Shown here: positions 1 to 12,033 of the stretch, piece after piece | Layout of the letters: each line of letters starts with the position of its first letter | How positions within the stretch are numbered: the stretch's first letter is position 1 | Source: Phlebopus portentosus | Taxonomy: Eukaryota > Basidiomycota > Agaricomycetes > Boletales > Boletinellaceae | Assembly (NCBI GenBank): GCA_037892935.1 | Contig: JAYXKI010000005.1 | Location: 434,001-498,000 of the forward strand | Reading direction: 5' to 3' | DNA: 64,000 nt | Notes under the pieces: generated by a model | What the model saw: the letters and a program-made list of their open reading frames with translations, nothing else | Databases searched by the model: none | What the model was told of the DNA's origin: nothing | Position numbers and translations under genes: made by a program

Positions 1-2134
1 TTTAAGTCAACTATCAGGCCGCCTAGCGCAGAAATGCAAACTTACCGCGATCCTTGAAGAGCCTCCACGTATCCTTCGCCGCTTCGATATACGACTTACC
101 ATAAAGCGCTATTCACATGTTAGATGACATTGAATAAAGCAGCTGTTTTACCCATACCAATCTCTATGTATGCGTATCTGCAGTTTCAATGGTAAGCAGG
201 ATGTCTTGACAACGATAAAAATAAGCGTACCTGTTGAAGTACCTCACCATCGCTTCAATACATCCAATGAAGCATTCGGCGCAGCAAGCCAGTATAGCCT
301 CAATCGCTGCATCAGTCATACAAACACATTAATCTCCAGAAAGAATTTCAAGCGCGAAGATAGGCGAACTCACGGTTTCCTTCCGCGCTCGCATTCTGAC
401 GGATCATACTCAGAATAAGGCGAAGCAGCTCCAGAAGTGTGACGATGAGAGAGCCAAACGCGATTGATCCCAGGGAGAACGTGGACGCTCTGAGGAAGGA
501 GGAAAGTGTTGGATGATTTGGCTACAGGACGAATAGTAGATACATATCAAGGTCCTATGGATATTATGAAGAGGTTATTACATACCATTTGACCTGCTTC
601 TCTCGGACCGAAATAGTACCAAGCTATCGAAGGAATAATTTGGAACTCTTGAATTTCTTCTGCAAGAGTCTTCACATACCTCCATACGGTCCACCAGCTA
701 AAGTTGCAAGCGCGACATTTCCGACCACTTGTGATGTCCAAAGGTAGCAGAACGTCTCATATGCGATGAGTCCTCCGACCTTCGCCGACGAGCACGATGT
801 ACCCGTGCTACATGCTATATCGAAAAACACTGTATGAGATAAAAGGAATGAACAAATTTGATGATACGCACAAGGGTTTCCAGGTGTCCACTTTGCGTAA
901 CTGTATCAAAACCACCGTTCCAGTAAGCAAGGAAGTTCTTTGAGTCATCCGGAATCCACATCATGGAACGAGTATACTCACGTTGCAACCGTCACGAATG
1001 CATACCACCTATTCAGCAAACAGTCAATCCTCAATCTGCCAGCTTCTCAATTCCACTGAGAAACTTACACGCTCAAACCAGCCTGGATAACAAGCGACAC
1101 AAATGCGACAACATAAACGCTCAAATGGTGTTTCGACACATCAATGGTGACTTGCAGCAAGAGCGACGATAGGGGGATACGCGAGCGGAATCCGAAATAT
1201 GCGAAGACGGAGAGGAGGGCTATGACGGTGAAGATGATCGCTCCCGCTATAGAATCAGCGAAATTTCGAGAACAAGGTAAGCGAACATAGCAGTTGACTC
1301 GGAAGCTATACGATGCGCTTACAGTAGTACGCCGTTATCCAATAATAGATACAAATCCCGCTTGAAACCACGATTATCGGCTCCTGTCCATGGAAAGCGA
1401 ATAAGGATGAACGTACATATTCAACAATATCGACAATATGAGCGTAACATGCATGATTGCACGCGTGAACATACGGGTCACCATGAGCTGAACAGTGGCC
1501 AGGAGGACCGCCGCCGCGGTCACCAACAGGAGGAGGTATACCGTGTGCCTAGACGTTCAGTCAAGAAAGACAATCCCAGTAGTAAATCGTCAAGATCAAA
1601 TAGAAAAGCAAAGGTGAGCGAAGGGCTCAAATAGAGGGTGAAGGAGAAAACATACCGGTTAAGCGTAACAGATGACCCTGTAGCGCTTCCATCCCCCAGG
1701 CCGCCACCGAGCCCACCAGAATTGATCCACGAGCTCAACACGATGCCAGAGACGATGCAGAAGCCCACAAGCTACACCAGATCCGGGTAATTCCGTAGCC
1801 CAAAGCCCATAGTACGAGAAAACCACGCAATAGCCGAGAAGAAACCAATAATACAGAAAAACAACTCATCGTCAGCCACACCAAGCAACTCACAGAAACC
1901 AATCCGGATGAAACCCACCTGAGCAATAAACAAAACCAAAAACACCGGATCCTTAATTCTCTTCTTAGGCTTAAACCTCTCCCCTTCATATGGATTCTTC
2001 ACATCCGCGTTATATCCATAACCACCTGCCTCGGGTGGCGGAGGCCCACCAGGCGCGTACGGTTGGGAGACACCAGGCGTATACATCGGTTGTGCTTCGT
2101 ATGGTGGATATTGGTTGTTGTAGTACTGACTCAT
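1..2134 (-). CDS. PNS1: Choline transporter-like protein (SLC44/Pns1 family), 3' end outside window
   Basis: Multi-pass plasma-membrane protein of the CTL/SLC44 family. Yeast Pns1 is the reference member, and its transport role in fungi is poorly defined. The protein starts at 2134 with a Tyr/Pro/Gly-rich cytosolic tail, then KPKKRIKDPVFLVLFIAQ enters the first membrane segment. Exon 1 ends at 1919. A 147-nt intron (1772-1918) leads to exon 2 with LVGFCIVSGIVLSSW and a Gly-rich loop. Further down, an exon reading VVGNVALATLAGGPYG is joined across a short intron to AWYYFGPREAGQM (about 600-720). This pair is a family signature. The last visible exon contains AAKDTWRLFKDRG, also typical. The C-terminus and stop lie left of base 1. 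The first intron stays open in frame for some way and could mislead gene callers. Family call is confident; internal exon borders are partly inferred. Confidence 0.85.
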
Positions 2135-2631
2135 CAGTTTATTGTTTTTTATGTGGAATGGAAATTAGGAGAATAAAGAGAAAAAAGGAGAGATGTCTTG
2201 GTGTGGGGTTAGCTGAATCTATCCATACTTGAGAGCCGGGGGCATGGCTTGAAGGAGTGACGGAGGTGACGGCATTGGCCAATCATGATCAACGGACAAC
2301 TCGGCTGGCAGCTCGGCTTCAACGGGTCGTTTTAGCGGCATGATCGGCGATAGTTTAATTTGCATTCGCCAAGATTTCGCATAAAGTCTCAAGTAAAATC
2401 CAAGAAAGAAAGAAAAATAGCCAGTTCCAACAGTTTTAGCAAAGCATGATATACACATATCTCTACCTATAACATAAAATCACGCAATAAATTCACTCTA
2501 CAAGTCACATCGGCACTTTGACCACGACACCGTTTCGGCGGTGCACAACGGATCCAGAATGCACCAGAACCTGATTTAAACCAACAGACCAAGGTTTCCG
2601 ACACCGGAGAGAACCAATTGCCTGTTCATCA
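2135..2631. other. Intergenic: PNS1 5' region and GH16 3' region
   Basis: A 497-bp gap between two minus-strand genes. It must hold the promoter and leader of the choline-transporter-like gene and the 3' UTR of the glucan-synthesis gene. A short minus-strand reading frame at 2219-2458 has no recognisable domain and I treat it as chance. Nothing else is visible. Confidence 0.5.
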
Positions 2632-4718
2632 TCAACACTTCTGCCACATCTTTACGTAGTCACTGTAAGAATCGATAAGTTGTTAGCTGATGATCTTGTT
2701 AACCAGAGAAAGCCAATGGGCTTACATGGCCATGCCGCGTTGCCTAGGGTCTTCAGGCCAAGTGGAGCGCCAGACCTCTTGAGCCTTGGCGAATTCATAC
2801 ATAGCCTCTGTGAAGGTCATTGTTAGTTCCTGCAATCGAATAGAGAGGATGAGACAGGACTCACCCGGGGATCCATCAAACCACATCTTCCCACCTAGCG
2901 TGTCCGGGAACCATCCATTCCGGCCTCCAACGGCAACGTTCATGATGAGGTAGAATGCTACATGAATCAATCAACATGGCCTCATGGCGGCAAAATAATT
3001 CGACTTACGCTTGTCAAACGGCGCCGAGTTACTGCCGCTGTCCTTCCAAGGGTCCAAAATGGCGACGGGCTCAGAACCATTGAGAGCAGTCAAAGGGAAA
3101 TCACCTCGTTCGAAGAACGGCTTGTCAAATTTGATCTCAAACATTTGGTGCAGAGGCGTGTCAACGTAAGATCTCAAGAACTTGTCAGACCACTCCAGTA
3201 CAAATGTGTGATAGTCTTCCGAGAAGTCCAAGCGCCTTCCAGAGAACCATCCAAATGTCTTCGCGACAGCGTTGATGAAGTTAACGGGACCCCAGTTTAG
3301 AGACGTCCGGACGTAGTTTCGCCCTCTGAGGTCAGAAGTGTTAATGATCCGCGAGGTTGTATTTTGACGAGACGATCAACACTTACTGGAAAGGATACTC
3401 GAATCCGTTGCCGCGCGACTCCATGATATCGATCTCTCCGCTCACAGGCCACGGACCATATTCATTATCGGCAGGAAGCATCCAGATTGCCGGCCAAAGC
3501 CAGTCGCCCCTAGGCAAACGAGCGCGCACTTCTACGCGACCGTACTGAATGGCATGACTATACCTGGTTGTCAGACGAGCACTCTGGACAGGGTTAATGA
3601 CAGATCTTAATGTCGAGTTGGACACCCTTCCACACTCGGTAAGGTTCCCATTCGTGCAGCCGGTAATGTTATAAATATGACCGTCAAATATTGCCTCTCT
3701 GCCGATTTCATCTGAAGTGAGGGTCGGAACCAAATAAAGAACACCATCTTCAACGTAAGAATTGTTCGGATGGCCGGTCATCATCTCAAATTCGCCGTTA
3801 CTGAGCAACAGTCAGTCTCATCATCAACGAGCGAAAGAAACTGACGCACCCGAAGCCGCCCATATCAACTTCATGGAACCATGTGTTGCGATCAAGTCCA
3901 TTCTCGAAGTCGTCGTGAAGAACAAGACAAAGATCTCCCACATTGTCTAGCTGTGATAGATTGACAAGCATGATAAGTGCTGATGCGCTCGCCATGAACA
4001 GAACCATAGACAAAGTGAGCCAATAGCTGACGTATTCGAGGAAATCTTTCTGATTCAGCCAAGGTTTGTAAATCGGGTTCCTGTGCAGATCCAGGAGCGC
4101 GGTAGATTTGAAAGGTGGCCTCTTCTTTATCTTCATCGACGAATAATGCTTCATCAGGTCGGGTGACCCAACAACTGTCTCGGTAGGAGAGTGCGGGTAA
4201 AGACAATAAGACGGAGGGCCTGCAAGAGGACTGCGCGAGCGGCTGACAGAATATTGGCTGCAAGTTGGTGTCGATGGCGGAGATGCCAACGAGTCTCGCA
4301 CTTGCGTGAAAGCAACGGGCGGATTGGAGAGGGGACGGTCATTGTCCAAGGCTGACGGACGAGCTTGAGCAAACGGATTGCCTGCCGAAAATACATCAGG
4401 AGAGTAGCGCGAGAGTGATCGAACCGAGCTGGGTATCTCTGCAGCGTCGATGAAGTCACGGTAAAGAGGCTGAAAGAGGCTGCCACTCGTCGGAGCGCGG
4501 CCCTGTGCCACTACTTCCATAGTCCCGGAGGGATAATACACGAGGTCATGTGCATCTTCAAAGTCATCTGCGCATGCACCTTCCATAGAGAAAATAGAGA
4601 AGAATCAACGACCCAGGTTCTGAAAAGCATCACTAGCTATGCACTCACTCATGAGAAGGGAATCGGGTCTAGGAGGACGAACCGGGCAAGGCGAAGTATT
4701 TCCCCGGCTGTATGCCAT
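2632..4718 (-). CDS. GH16 beta-glucan synthesis-associated protein (Kre6/Skn1-like)
   Basis: Type II membrane glycosidase-like protein needed in yeast for beta-1,6-glucan assembly of the cell wall, acting in the secretory pathway. From the N-terminus there is a Ser/Pro-rich cytosolic region. One transmembrane helix (WLTLSMVLFMASASALIML) ends near 3960. A lumenal GH16 domain follows. The catalytic motif GEIDIMES is complete (around 3420-3440), preceded by PAIWMLPADNEYGPWP. The C-terminal exons read FYLIMNVAVGGRNGWFPD, then a short last exon ending DYVKMWQKC with stop at 2632-2634. I place the start at 4718 (MAYSRGN...), with exon 1 ending at 4649 and an 81-nt intron to 4567, which keeps the frame into DFEDAHDL. 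A shorter form starting at 4586 is possible. Kre6 and Skn1 cannot be told apart here. Confidence 0.88.
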
Positions 4719-5201
4719 GCTAGCAGAACTGGGGGAGCAACTGGGATACACTAGGCAGATAGTACAGATAGACAATAGAATGTAAAGGAGTGTGGGGAAT
4801 ATAGAGCAGATGGGTGGCAGTCGAAAACAGAAGAGTCGCTTAGAGCCCACCACGTCCGATCCGAGCTTTATATATCCAGTCAGCCTCAATCGAAATGCCG
4901 TAGCAAGGCTGACCACGGCACAGCAGTAATACTAGCACACCAGCCAAGTCGCTACGTACACTCTAGCTTTCTGGAGATACGAAGAAAGCCGTGTCCTTCT
5001 GTGAGAGCATCGGTTTAGACAAGATGTACAAGAAATAACGAGTTGTGTTCGCTTTCATTGCCCAGTTATCAACTCTCAAAGCTCAGAAGATTCCTGAGTA
5101 GTATGTGGTGCGGACTCGGAAGGGAAGTGGTAGCTTGAAGCCGCGCGACCCGTCGCCGATCAATCAGTCACGCGTATTCTACTTTGCTGCCATCCGCCAT
5201 C
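4719..5201. other. Divergent promoter region between GH16 gene and SSL1
   Basis: A 483-bp interval between two genes transcribed away from each other, so it should carry both promoters. A minus-strand frame extends upstream of the chosen GH16 start to about 4916 and includes a hydrophobic run. It could be a longer N-terminus, but Kre6-type proteins do not need a second membrane segment, so I leave it out. No clear TATA box or operator is called. Confidence 0.45.
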
Positions 5202-7242
5202 ATGCCTCCCCAGCGCATGGAAATAGACGATGTAGGCTCAGACGACTTCATCAGCGAAGACGATGATCTCTATGATGACTCCGCTCGGAAAAAGTCTAGC
5301 AAGGGACCTGGTAAAGCCGGGAGTAAGAAGCGCGACAAGGGGAAGAGTAAAGCATCTGAAGTACGAACCACAAAGCATCTACGGAAGTTACACAACGCTC
5401 ATCCAATGGTCGCAAATAGTCGTATTCATGGGAGGCGACATATGCGCGCTCATGGGATACTGTCCGGGAGGATGAGTCGGGTAGTTTACAGGGCGCCGTG
5501 AACGAATTACTCGCTCGTGGTCGACGGCGGCGGTACGTCCCTATCTCTCTTTCTATACCTAACTTATTTACAATGTTTTAACTTAACTTCATCCAGATTA
5601 CTCTTTCCATCTACAGCAATCCGCCGTACAATCATACGACACCTGATTCTCGTTCTCGACTTGTCCGCCTCAATGCTAGACCGCGACATGCGTCCGACGC
5701 GTTTCGACCTCGCACTTTCAACCGCGCGTTCGTTCATCCTCGAATGGTTCGACCAGAATCCTTTAGGCCAGATCGGCATCATTGGTATGCGATCAGGTAT
5801 TGCAGAACGCATCGGCGAGATGTCCAGTAAGTTCATAAATCATTTTCTGCCATATGTACCGAACTCTGATCGCTTGCGGTACAGGCAATCCTCACGACGT
5901 GCTCAAGTCAATCTCGGAGAGGCATAAACTCGAACCTGCCGGTGAACCGAGCTTACAAAACGCTATCGAGATGGCTCGCGGGAGCATGAGGTACATTCCT
6001 TCTCCTATCTTGCTTCCTACTGAACATCCACAAGCTCTCGTTTTTGTTTCAATCTCAAATAAACAACAAATGAAAGTCACCTACCAACGCATTCATCTCG
6101 TGAAATTCTGATCATTTTCGGGTCGTTGACGACAGTCGACCCAGGAAATATCCATGATACCCTCGATACATGTGTTCGAGATAGGATTCGCATATCCATT
6201 ATTGCGCTCGCCGCTGAGATGAAAATATGCAGGGACATGTGTGAGAAAACCGGAGGTAATCATGATTTTTTCGATCGTCTTCTCCTGCAAGGGATGATTC
6301 ATGTTCGCTAATGTACTCGGCTGTCTCTAGGACAATTCGGCGTCGCTCTCAACGAGGGACACTTCAAGGACCTTCTCTTCGAGCTCATTCCACCTCCAGC
6401 ACAGCGTGCGCTCTCACGAGCCGCGGGAGCAGGCGCAAGCGCCGCAAACCCAGCAGCGGACCTAATGATGATGGGATTCCCCACCCGTCTTCCCGAAACA
6501 TCACCACCGGCGCTATGCGTGTGCCACTCGGAGCTCAAAAGCGCTGGATTCATATGCCCGCGGTGCTCGGCGAAAGTATGCGACGTCCCAACGGACTGCG
6601 ACGTCTGTGGTCTAATGATCGTCAGCTCTCCTCATCTTGCTCGCAGCTATCACCATTTGTTCCCTGTGAAGCCCTATCAAGCCGTGTATGTTATCATTAC
6701 TTCCTATTCATCCCTCTTTTGCTCCCGCCCCTCCTTTCTTTCCTTTTCCTTCCTAGCCTGATCTCCTCGGAGAGCTTGTTCCTATAAGTCCCTGGTCTCT
6801 CCTTCATTAACCGCCCCTACTCTCGTATATTCGTCCCGCACGCTTCTTTCCTTCCCCTGTTCGAAAGATAGAAATCACCGAGCCAACTAACTGTTTTTTA
6901 TCATATCTTTCCAGGACAGACACCGTGGCCAATAGCGCATCTGCCTCACTTTCACCAGTCTGCCACGGGTGCGCCGCACCTTTTCCCTCTCTTCCCTCGG
7001 GCACCACGAACCCTGGTATCGGTTCTGGGTCCGCAACTGCTGGTGCTAACGCTCCTGCTAATGGCACCGATTCTGGGGTACCTACCAACTCGACTACTGG
7101 TGCCACTACTAGTACCAGCACGTCGGATGGAATGAGTCCGCTCGGTCGGTACCGTTGCCCAGACTGTAAAAACGACTTCTGTAGTGAATGTGACGTATTC
7201 GTGCACGATGTCGTACACTGTTGTCCTGGATGCGGGAAATAG
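5202..7242 (+). CDS. SSL1: TFIIH core subunit Ssl1/p44
   Basis: Subunit of general transcription and repair factor TFIIH. It holds the helicase Rad3/XPD in the complex and stimulates it. After an acidic/Lys-rich N-terminus, a splice near 5360 joins to [18 protein letters not shown]. Next comes the vWA-like core with [18 protein letters not shown] (about 5612-5680), RPTRFDLAL and [16 protein letters not shown] later splice restores [18 protein letters not shown], matching the family. The C4 zinc region begins at [20 protein letters not shown]. The C-terminal RING-like module has CHGC, then [18 protein letters not shown] and CCPGCGK, with all cysteines and histidines in place. A Gly/Thr/Ser-rich insert of about 50 residues separates the halves of the last module. 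The start ATG at 5202 gives [10 protein letters not shown]. Stop at 7240-7242. Confidence 0.93.
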
Positions 7243-7729
7243 ACTAGTGTGCTCAATTCAAATGAAAGAAAAGCCAATCTGGACTTTTGAACAATCTAGA
7301 ACGGGACTATGAACTATAGTCCTGCAATTTGGGCTAGTCTTGTAATCTATAAATCCTGATGAAGTCGGAGTGCACCCGGAGATAATGTAATGGGAAGTTC
7401 CTTCTCTCCCGCCTTGCTTCAAAGTGAGAATGTTTATTTTTCAAGCTCGTCCAATGAAAATATATTGGGAAATCGTTATCTGCCTGCTTTAAGCAATAGT
7501 ATCATTCCATTCCTGGAATGCGATGCTTACTTAGAGTTTGATATCCTCCAGTTATCCACGTTCAGTTGAAGAAGTCGTGCAGATTGAAGTAAGATCGCTC
7601 ACCATGATATATGAAGACCCCTTACGCTTCAAGCTTTCATGTAGTCCTGTGTTCTGACTCTAACACTGGATATTTTCGATAACTCATTTACTGTTGCATA
7701 ATATATTATTATTAACCCTTCTCCTTTCT
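7243..7729. other. SSL1 3' region
   Basis: About 490 bp between SSL1 and the tRNA gene. No protein-coding signal is visible on either strand. An AT-rich run just before 7730 precedes the tRNA. Confidence 0.5.
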
Positions 7730-7824
7730 GGGTACTTAGCTCAGTTGGTAGAGCGTACGCTTAGCACATTTATCTCCGTGGAGGATATTGCGTAAGGTCG
7801 CGTGTTCGATTCGCGCAGTATCCA
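7730..7824 (+). tRNA. tRNA-Ala (anticodon AGC) with a 22-nt intron
   Basis: Full cloverleaf can be folded by hand. The acceptor stem pairs GGGTACT (7730-7736) with AGTATCC (7817-7823), with one G-T wobble, and A at 7824 is the discriminator. The D stem is GCTC/GAGC around AGTTGGTA. The anticodon stem TACGC (7756-7760) pairs with GCGTA (7790-7794). The loop TTAGCA carries anticodon AGC at 7763-7765. An intron of 22 nt (7767-7788) sits right after position 37, the standard eukaryotic site. The T arm is GCGTG-TTCGATT-CGCGC. The A box (TAGCTCAGTTGG) and B box (GTTCGATTC) for RNA polymerase III are intact. Confidence 0.93.
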
Positions 7825-8488
7825 TTTCGTTATAGGTTGTATCATTTTTTTCTTGTATAAACAAGAAAAAGATGATTTTTAGATTTTCGAGCACTGCTAT
7901 TTTGAATATGGTCTGGATCTTCACTACGTCGTTAATCACGTGACGAACTGATTAGCGGTGCCGCATTGAAAATTTTGAGAAGACGCGAATGCAGTCCTGT
8001 CGTCGTCCATCGATCTAAGATCAAACTCTCCCTTCGTATTTTTCATTGCAAAAACTCTAAACAGCTTGAAAATGGTCGCACTATGCTCTGTTTCAATGCT
8101 CAGAAGACATTCCCGGATAACAATGCATACATGTAGGCTTTGATAATGGTTAATTTCACAGTGGGACATGCGTGGTTGAGCTGACTTGAACGAGACAGTG
8201 AAGAATAAGATCCAGGACAAGGATTGGTGCGTAACAATATGCATCCTCAATACCTCACCTAACTGACGTGTTCTTTGGATTCTGGGTGAGCAGATCTCGG
8301 TGCTTAAGACATTCATTCCGTGTCAGACTACAACGTTCAGAAGGAATCATCGAATATCTTTACACTGGTCTATGGGTATAGTAATCCTATGACGAAATGA
8401 GATTCTGTGATGCATCTTCAGTCTCTCTGCATGGTGGAATGTAGATCTTTGTGAAGACACTTACAAGAAAGATAACTTTCATGCTAGA
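7825..8488. other. Intergenic with no supported gene
   Basis: About 660 bp between the tRNA and the transposase stop. A 126-aa minus-strand frame (7936-8316) has no domain I recognise. On the plus strand a short stretch near 8349-8372 reads EYLYTGLW, which resembles the end of a BTB/POZ fold. It is far too short and frame-broken to call. The left end of the pogo-like element should lie here, but no terminal repeat was found. Confidence 0.4.
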
Positions 8489-10968
8489 TTAGTTGCGATC
8501 CGACTCGAGGCTCGTCCGAGGGCGCTTCATAATATGGTCATCCTCCTGCATGCCTTCATTGATAATCGATCGATTGCGTTTCTCTCCGGATGTCGAAAGT
8601 TGTGGATCAATGATAGGGGCATACTTCTGCAAGGTCTGATTTGAGATACAAGCATCCGCTAATACACCACGATATGCGGGACGAGGACGAGGCTGAAGCT
8701 GATGTCGCACTGGTAAGGCTTGAATGATAGCGCTATCTGTTGCAGTTGGTACGTGCAAATTCTCCTTATTTGCGTCAAGTGAGCTGACTTCTCTCCTTGA
8801 TTTCAGATTTTTGCGTCCTGCGGCCCTCTCTGCGGCTTTTGCAGCCTTTGCTATGGTTTCTGCCTCCTTCTTAGCAGCTCTAGCTGCCTTCTCCGCCATC
8901 TTCTTTGCTGCTTTCTCTTCTGCTTCTGCCTCCTTCCTTGCTGCCCTCTCCTGTGCATTTGCTTCCTTCCTTGCTGCTTTCTCAGCTGCCTCTGCATCTT
9001 TTAGTGCGGCCTTCTCTGCTGCCTCCACTTCTCGTTGTGCGATTTTTGCATCTCTTTCCGCCTTCTTCTTTGCTTCTTTCTCCTTCTTCTCCTTTTCTTC
9101 TCGCCTCTTCCTGAACTCTACTGCCTTCAGTCCCAGCTCTTCGTGCATGTCTTTAAACTTCTCCTTATGCTGGTAGATTTGGTTCCATAGGTCCGAGTCT
9201 TCGTGGGTAAGTAGACGGGCACTCACTGTGAGTGCCCGTGTACCATCCTTATCCTTCTTCTTCTGAAATAGCTGTGTGCGAAGCTGACCATTTTCGTCAT
9301 CCATCAAGATCTTCTGTGCGTGATCAGCAGCAATCTGGTCTGAGGCCTGACGCAGCAGCCTCTCAAGAAATGCAATGCGTTCGTATAACTCGACCCTCGT
9401 AGCAGTGGAAGAAAGAGATCGGGGCATGTTGGGTAAGTGTAGAGTGAACTTCTGCGTCTGCCTAGTCACCGTGATTTCATTAAGAATATGATTGCTAGGT
9501 CTGGCTGACAGCTCGATGGCGCTATCCACATCATTGCTATGTCCGACTTTGTTGCTCTCGGCATCACCTGATGCATCTTAGATGCATGTTAGTAGATTTC
9601 CACCTGTAAGATTGCAGTACGTACCGATAGGTGTAAGTACTGCATTGATAAACCCTGGGGCCGCAGTTGGGATTGGTTGAGCAGGCTGAGTGGTCGTTGC
9701 TAATGCAGGCTCAAAGGCACTATCAGGTATGGTACTAGGATTAAGAGGGTGGATTCCACATTTGCGAAATGCTGCCTGAATTGTCTCTTTAGTGAATGCT
9801 TTCTGGCGAGCTCGTCCATAAACAGAGACAACATTCTGTTTCAAGATGTGTATATGCTGCCTTGCTATAGCAGACACCTCCGTCTTGTAATGCGTACTGA
9901 GTGGACCAAAGACACCCACATCACATGGCTGCAATGCGTGTGTTGTATGGGGGGGGAGGCATAAAATAAATATCTTGAATCTCTCCGCTAGCCCCAAAAA
10001 TGAAAGGCTGCAGTGGGAATTGTGTCCATCCAGGATAAGAAGCCTAACATCATCCTCTGATGAAAGTCGAAGCTTGCTCTGAGGCTCAAATAGCTTTTCA
10101 AGCCATAGAGAACCTAGCTCCATATCAGTCCATCCATTAGGAGAGGACGCAATGCTAAATTACAGTCAGTAAATAATAACAATAATAATTACAATACTGC
10201 ATACCTTGCTTGAATTGAATTATCTAAAGTCCATGAAGGGCTAGTCCGCATACCCTTCATGATGAAAAGAGGCTTTAGAGCTGTACCATCTGCACAGATG
10301 CACTCAATGACTGTAACAAGCTCCTTGTTTCCATCCTCAAGCTTTTGAACCGACTTCTGATTCCTATCAACCAGAACACGCAACCGCTTACCTATCCCAA
10401 GCTGAAGTCCTTTCTCATCCATATTATATATATTAGATGGAGAGATGTTGTACTTCCTGATAATCTCAGAGAGAAGATCAAAATAGCTTGAGACAGTAGA
10501 ACGATTTAATGCCTGTGCACGACAAGATTCAAGTGGTGTTGTCCAAAGTAGCTTGACATCTGGATTACGCTCCAGAAATTTTCTAAACCAAGTATCCCCC
10601 AGTGAATATCCTACAACTGATTCTGCCTTCTGCCGAAATGTGATTCGAGTCAATGGAAGTGAGCGACGTGCAACCGACTTTGCCCATCCTGTAAGAATTG
10701 CTTCCTGAGAAGGAGATAAACTCTGCTGATGCTGGTGGGCAGTGTGACGGTCTGAAATGCCTTGAAGACGTCTGATGATGACAAAGCGAGAGACTCCAAA
10801 TTGTAAAGCAGCCTGAGTAATAGGAAGATGAAAACGCCGAGTCTGAGGGTTAAACCCTGAGGCTAAAACAGCAGAGACAGCTAGTTGCACCCTAGCCTCT
10901 TCATCTGGATGGTCTGGACTGCTGGAATCAGAAGTATGAGAAGTAGCAAGAGTGGCCATGAGAAGCAC
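8489..10968 (-). CDS. Pogo/Tc5-type DDE transposase with long coiled-coil C-terminus
   Basis: Cut-and-paste transposase of the pogo branch of Tc1/mariner (CENP-B-type HTH plus DDE_1 domain). Three exons read through in frame. Exon 1 starts MLLMATLATS (or the second Met at 10959) and holds the HTH region (TQAALQFGVSRFVIIRRLQG) and the first acidic motif NMDEKGLQLG. A splice near 10200 joins IQA to SIASSPNGWTDMELG. Exon 2 has LLILDGHNSHCS and HALQPCDVGVFGPL, the second and third catalytic Asp. A second splice near 9600 joins TPIG to DAESNKVG and leads into exon 3. Exon 3 encodes a Lys/Ala/Glu-rich coiled coil (about 8830-9100), after a 5' part without known fold. No stops or shifts were seen, so the ORF may be functional. 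Element ends were not found. Confidence 0.85.
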
Positions 10969-12033
10969 AGAAGCTCAGAAGAGAAGCAGAGATGGTGAGA
11001 GAGAAAAAAGTGAGAAATCAGCTCAGTACATGTTTTATGTCGCATTTTTGGCATTCTTGGCAGTGTCTTGGCATCAGAAAAATCATTTAGTCCTTGGATA
11101 CAAATATTATGCCAAGAAAAGGCAGAGGAATACTGAAAGAATAAGAATTCTGATGTTTTTTAAGCATTACAACTGCAATTACAATAATAATTCACCACCA
11201 TGGATTGCCAGGCTCATATTTCATATTTTGCTTTCTCTGATATAGAAAAACCAAAATATGTAAAAAGTTTGGTGGTTATGTCTCGGAAAACCACAGAAAA
11301 AAAATAATGAAGTCAGTTGATGCTGATTTCTTACATAGTCATACTCTGAAAATGAGTGCATTACCCTAGGAGCTCTAGAATTCCTCGGAACAACTTTCAA
11401 ATCCTCAAACTTTATACATGGCTTACAGCAGTCATGGGACACCTTCTCACCAAGTTTCATCTCGAACAGAGGCTAGACAAAATTAATAGCAAGGATATAT
11501 AGTGTGGGAACAATTTTGGTTCACTCAATTTGCTCAATTTACTGAAAAGGTGAGATTGCTTGCACAATATCTCGACTTGTACTAGATATTTTCCCACCAT
11601 TTTTGGATATATTGTAGATAAGATGCTACGCTATCCATGTACAAAATTTCATGAATTTTGAGTAAGAATTGAGTGAGAAATGACAAGAGTGTGCGTTAGG
11701 GGGTCAGTGTGCGTAAGGGGCAGAAACACAGTACATAGTACAGCTCAGCTCAGCTCTCTCCCGACGTCCTGCACGTCCCCCTCGCAACTCAACAGCAAAC
11801 GCAAATTCACCGTCGTATGCATTCCGGACAAGCCCTTTGCGGCGTAGACGACGTTCCCTCCATCCGCTAGCATCCCTACTCCCACTTTCAAAAGAAAAGA
11901 AAGGCACTAATCATTTCTTTGCGACTGCGCAAGCACCCCTCGTCTGTGTTCATAGTACTAGTACTGAATACACCGATTCAAGCTTCCAAACGCTTCCCGT
12001 TCATCCGTCATCCTCCTCGCCGACTGCTTATCT
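10969..12033. other. AT-rich flank of the transposase, then SPE2 promoter
   Basis: About 1.06 kb. Bases 11030-11690 are strikingly AT-rich compared with neighbouring genes and probably belong to the transposon flank or its right end. From about 11700 the composition returns to normal and leads into the S-adenosylmethionine decarboxylase promoter and leader. Overlapping frames at 11704-11907 (-) and 11837-12049 (+) show no family and are taken as chance. Confidence 0.45.
11521..11676. repeat. Inverted repeat pair in AT-rich flank
   Basis: TCACTCAATTTGCTCAA at 11521-11537 is matched by an inverted, imperfect copy ending at 11676. The reverse complement of that arm begins TCACTCAATT and continues CTTACTCAA. 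The arms are about 20 bp with a spacer of about 115 bp. It may be the edge of a small MITE or a terminal structure of the neighbouring transposon; the sequence does not decide. Confidence 0.5.

Noticed and set aside
8340..8380. EYLYTGLW on the plus strand, like the end of a BTB/POZ domain
   Set aside because: Only eight residues fit; no other BTB motif was found nearby in any frame.
8724..9176. 150-aa plus-strand frame rich in Ala, Ser and Phe
   Set aside because: It is the antisense of the Lys/Ala/Glu coiled-coil exon of the pogo-like transposase; its composition is explained by that.
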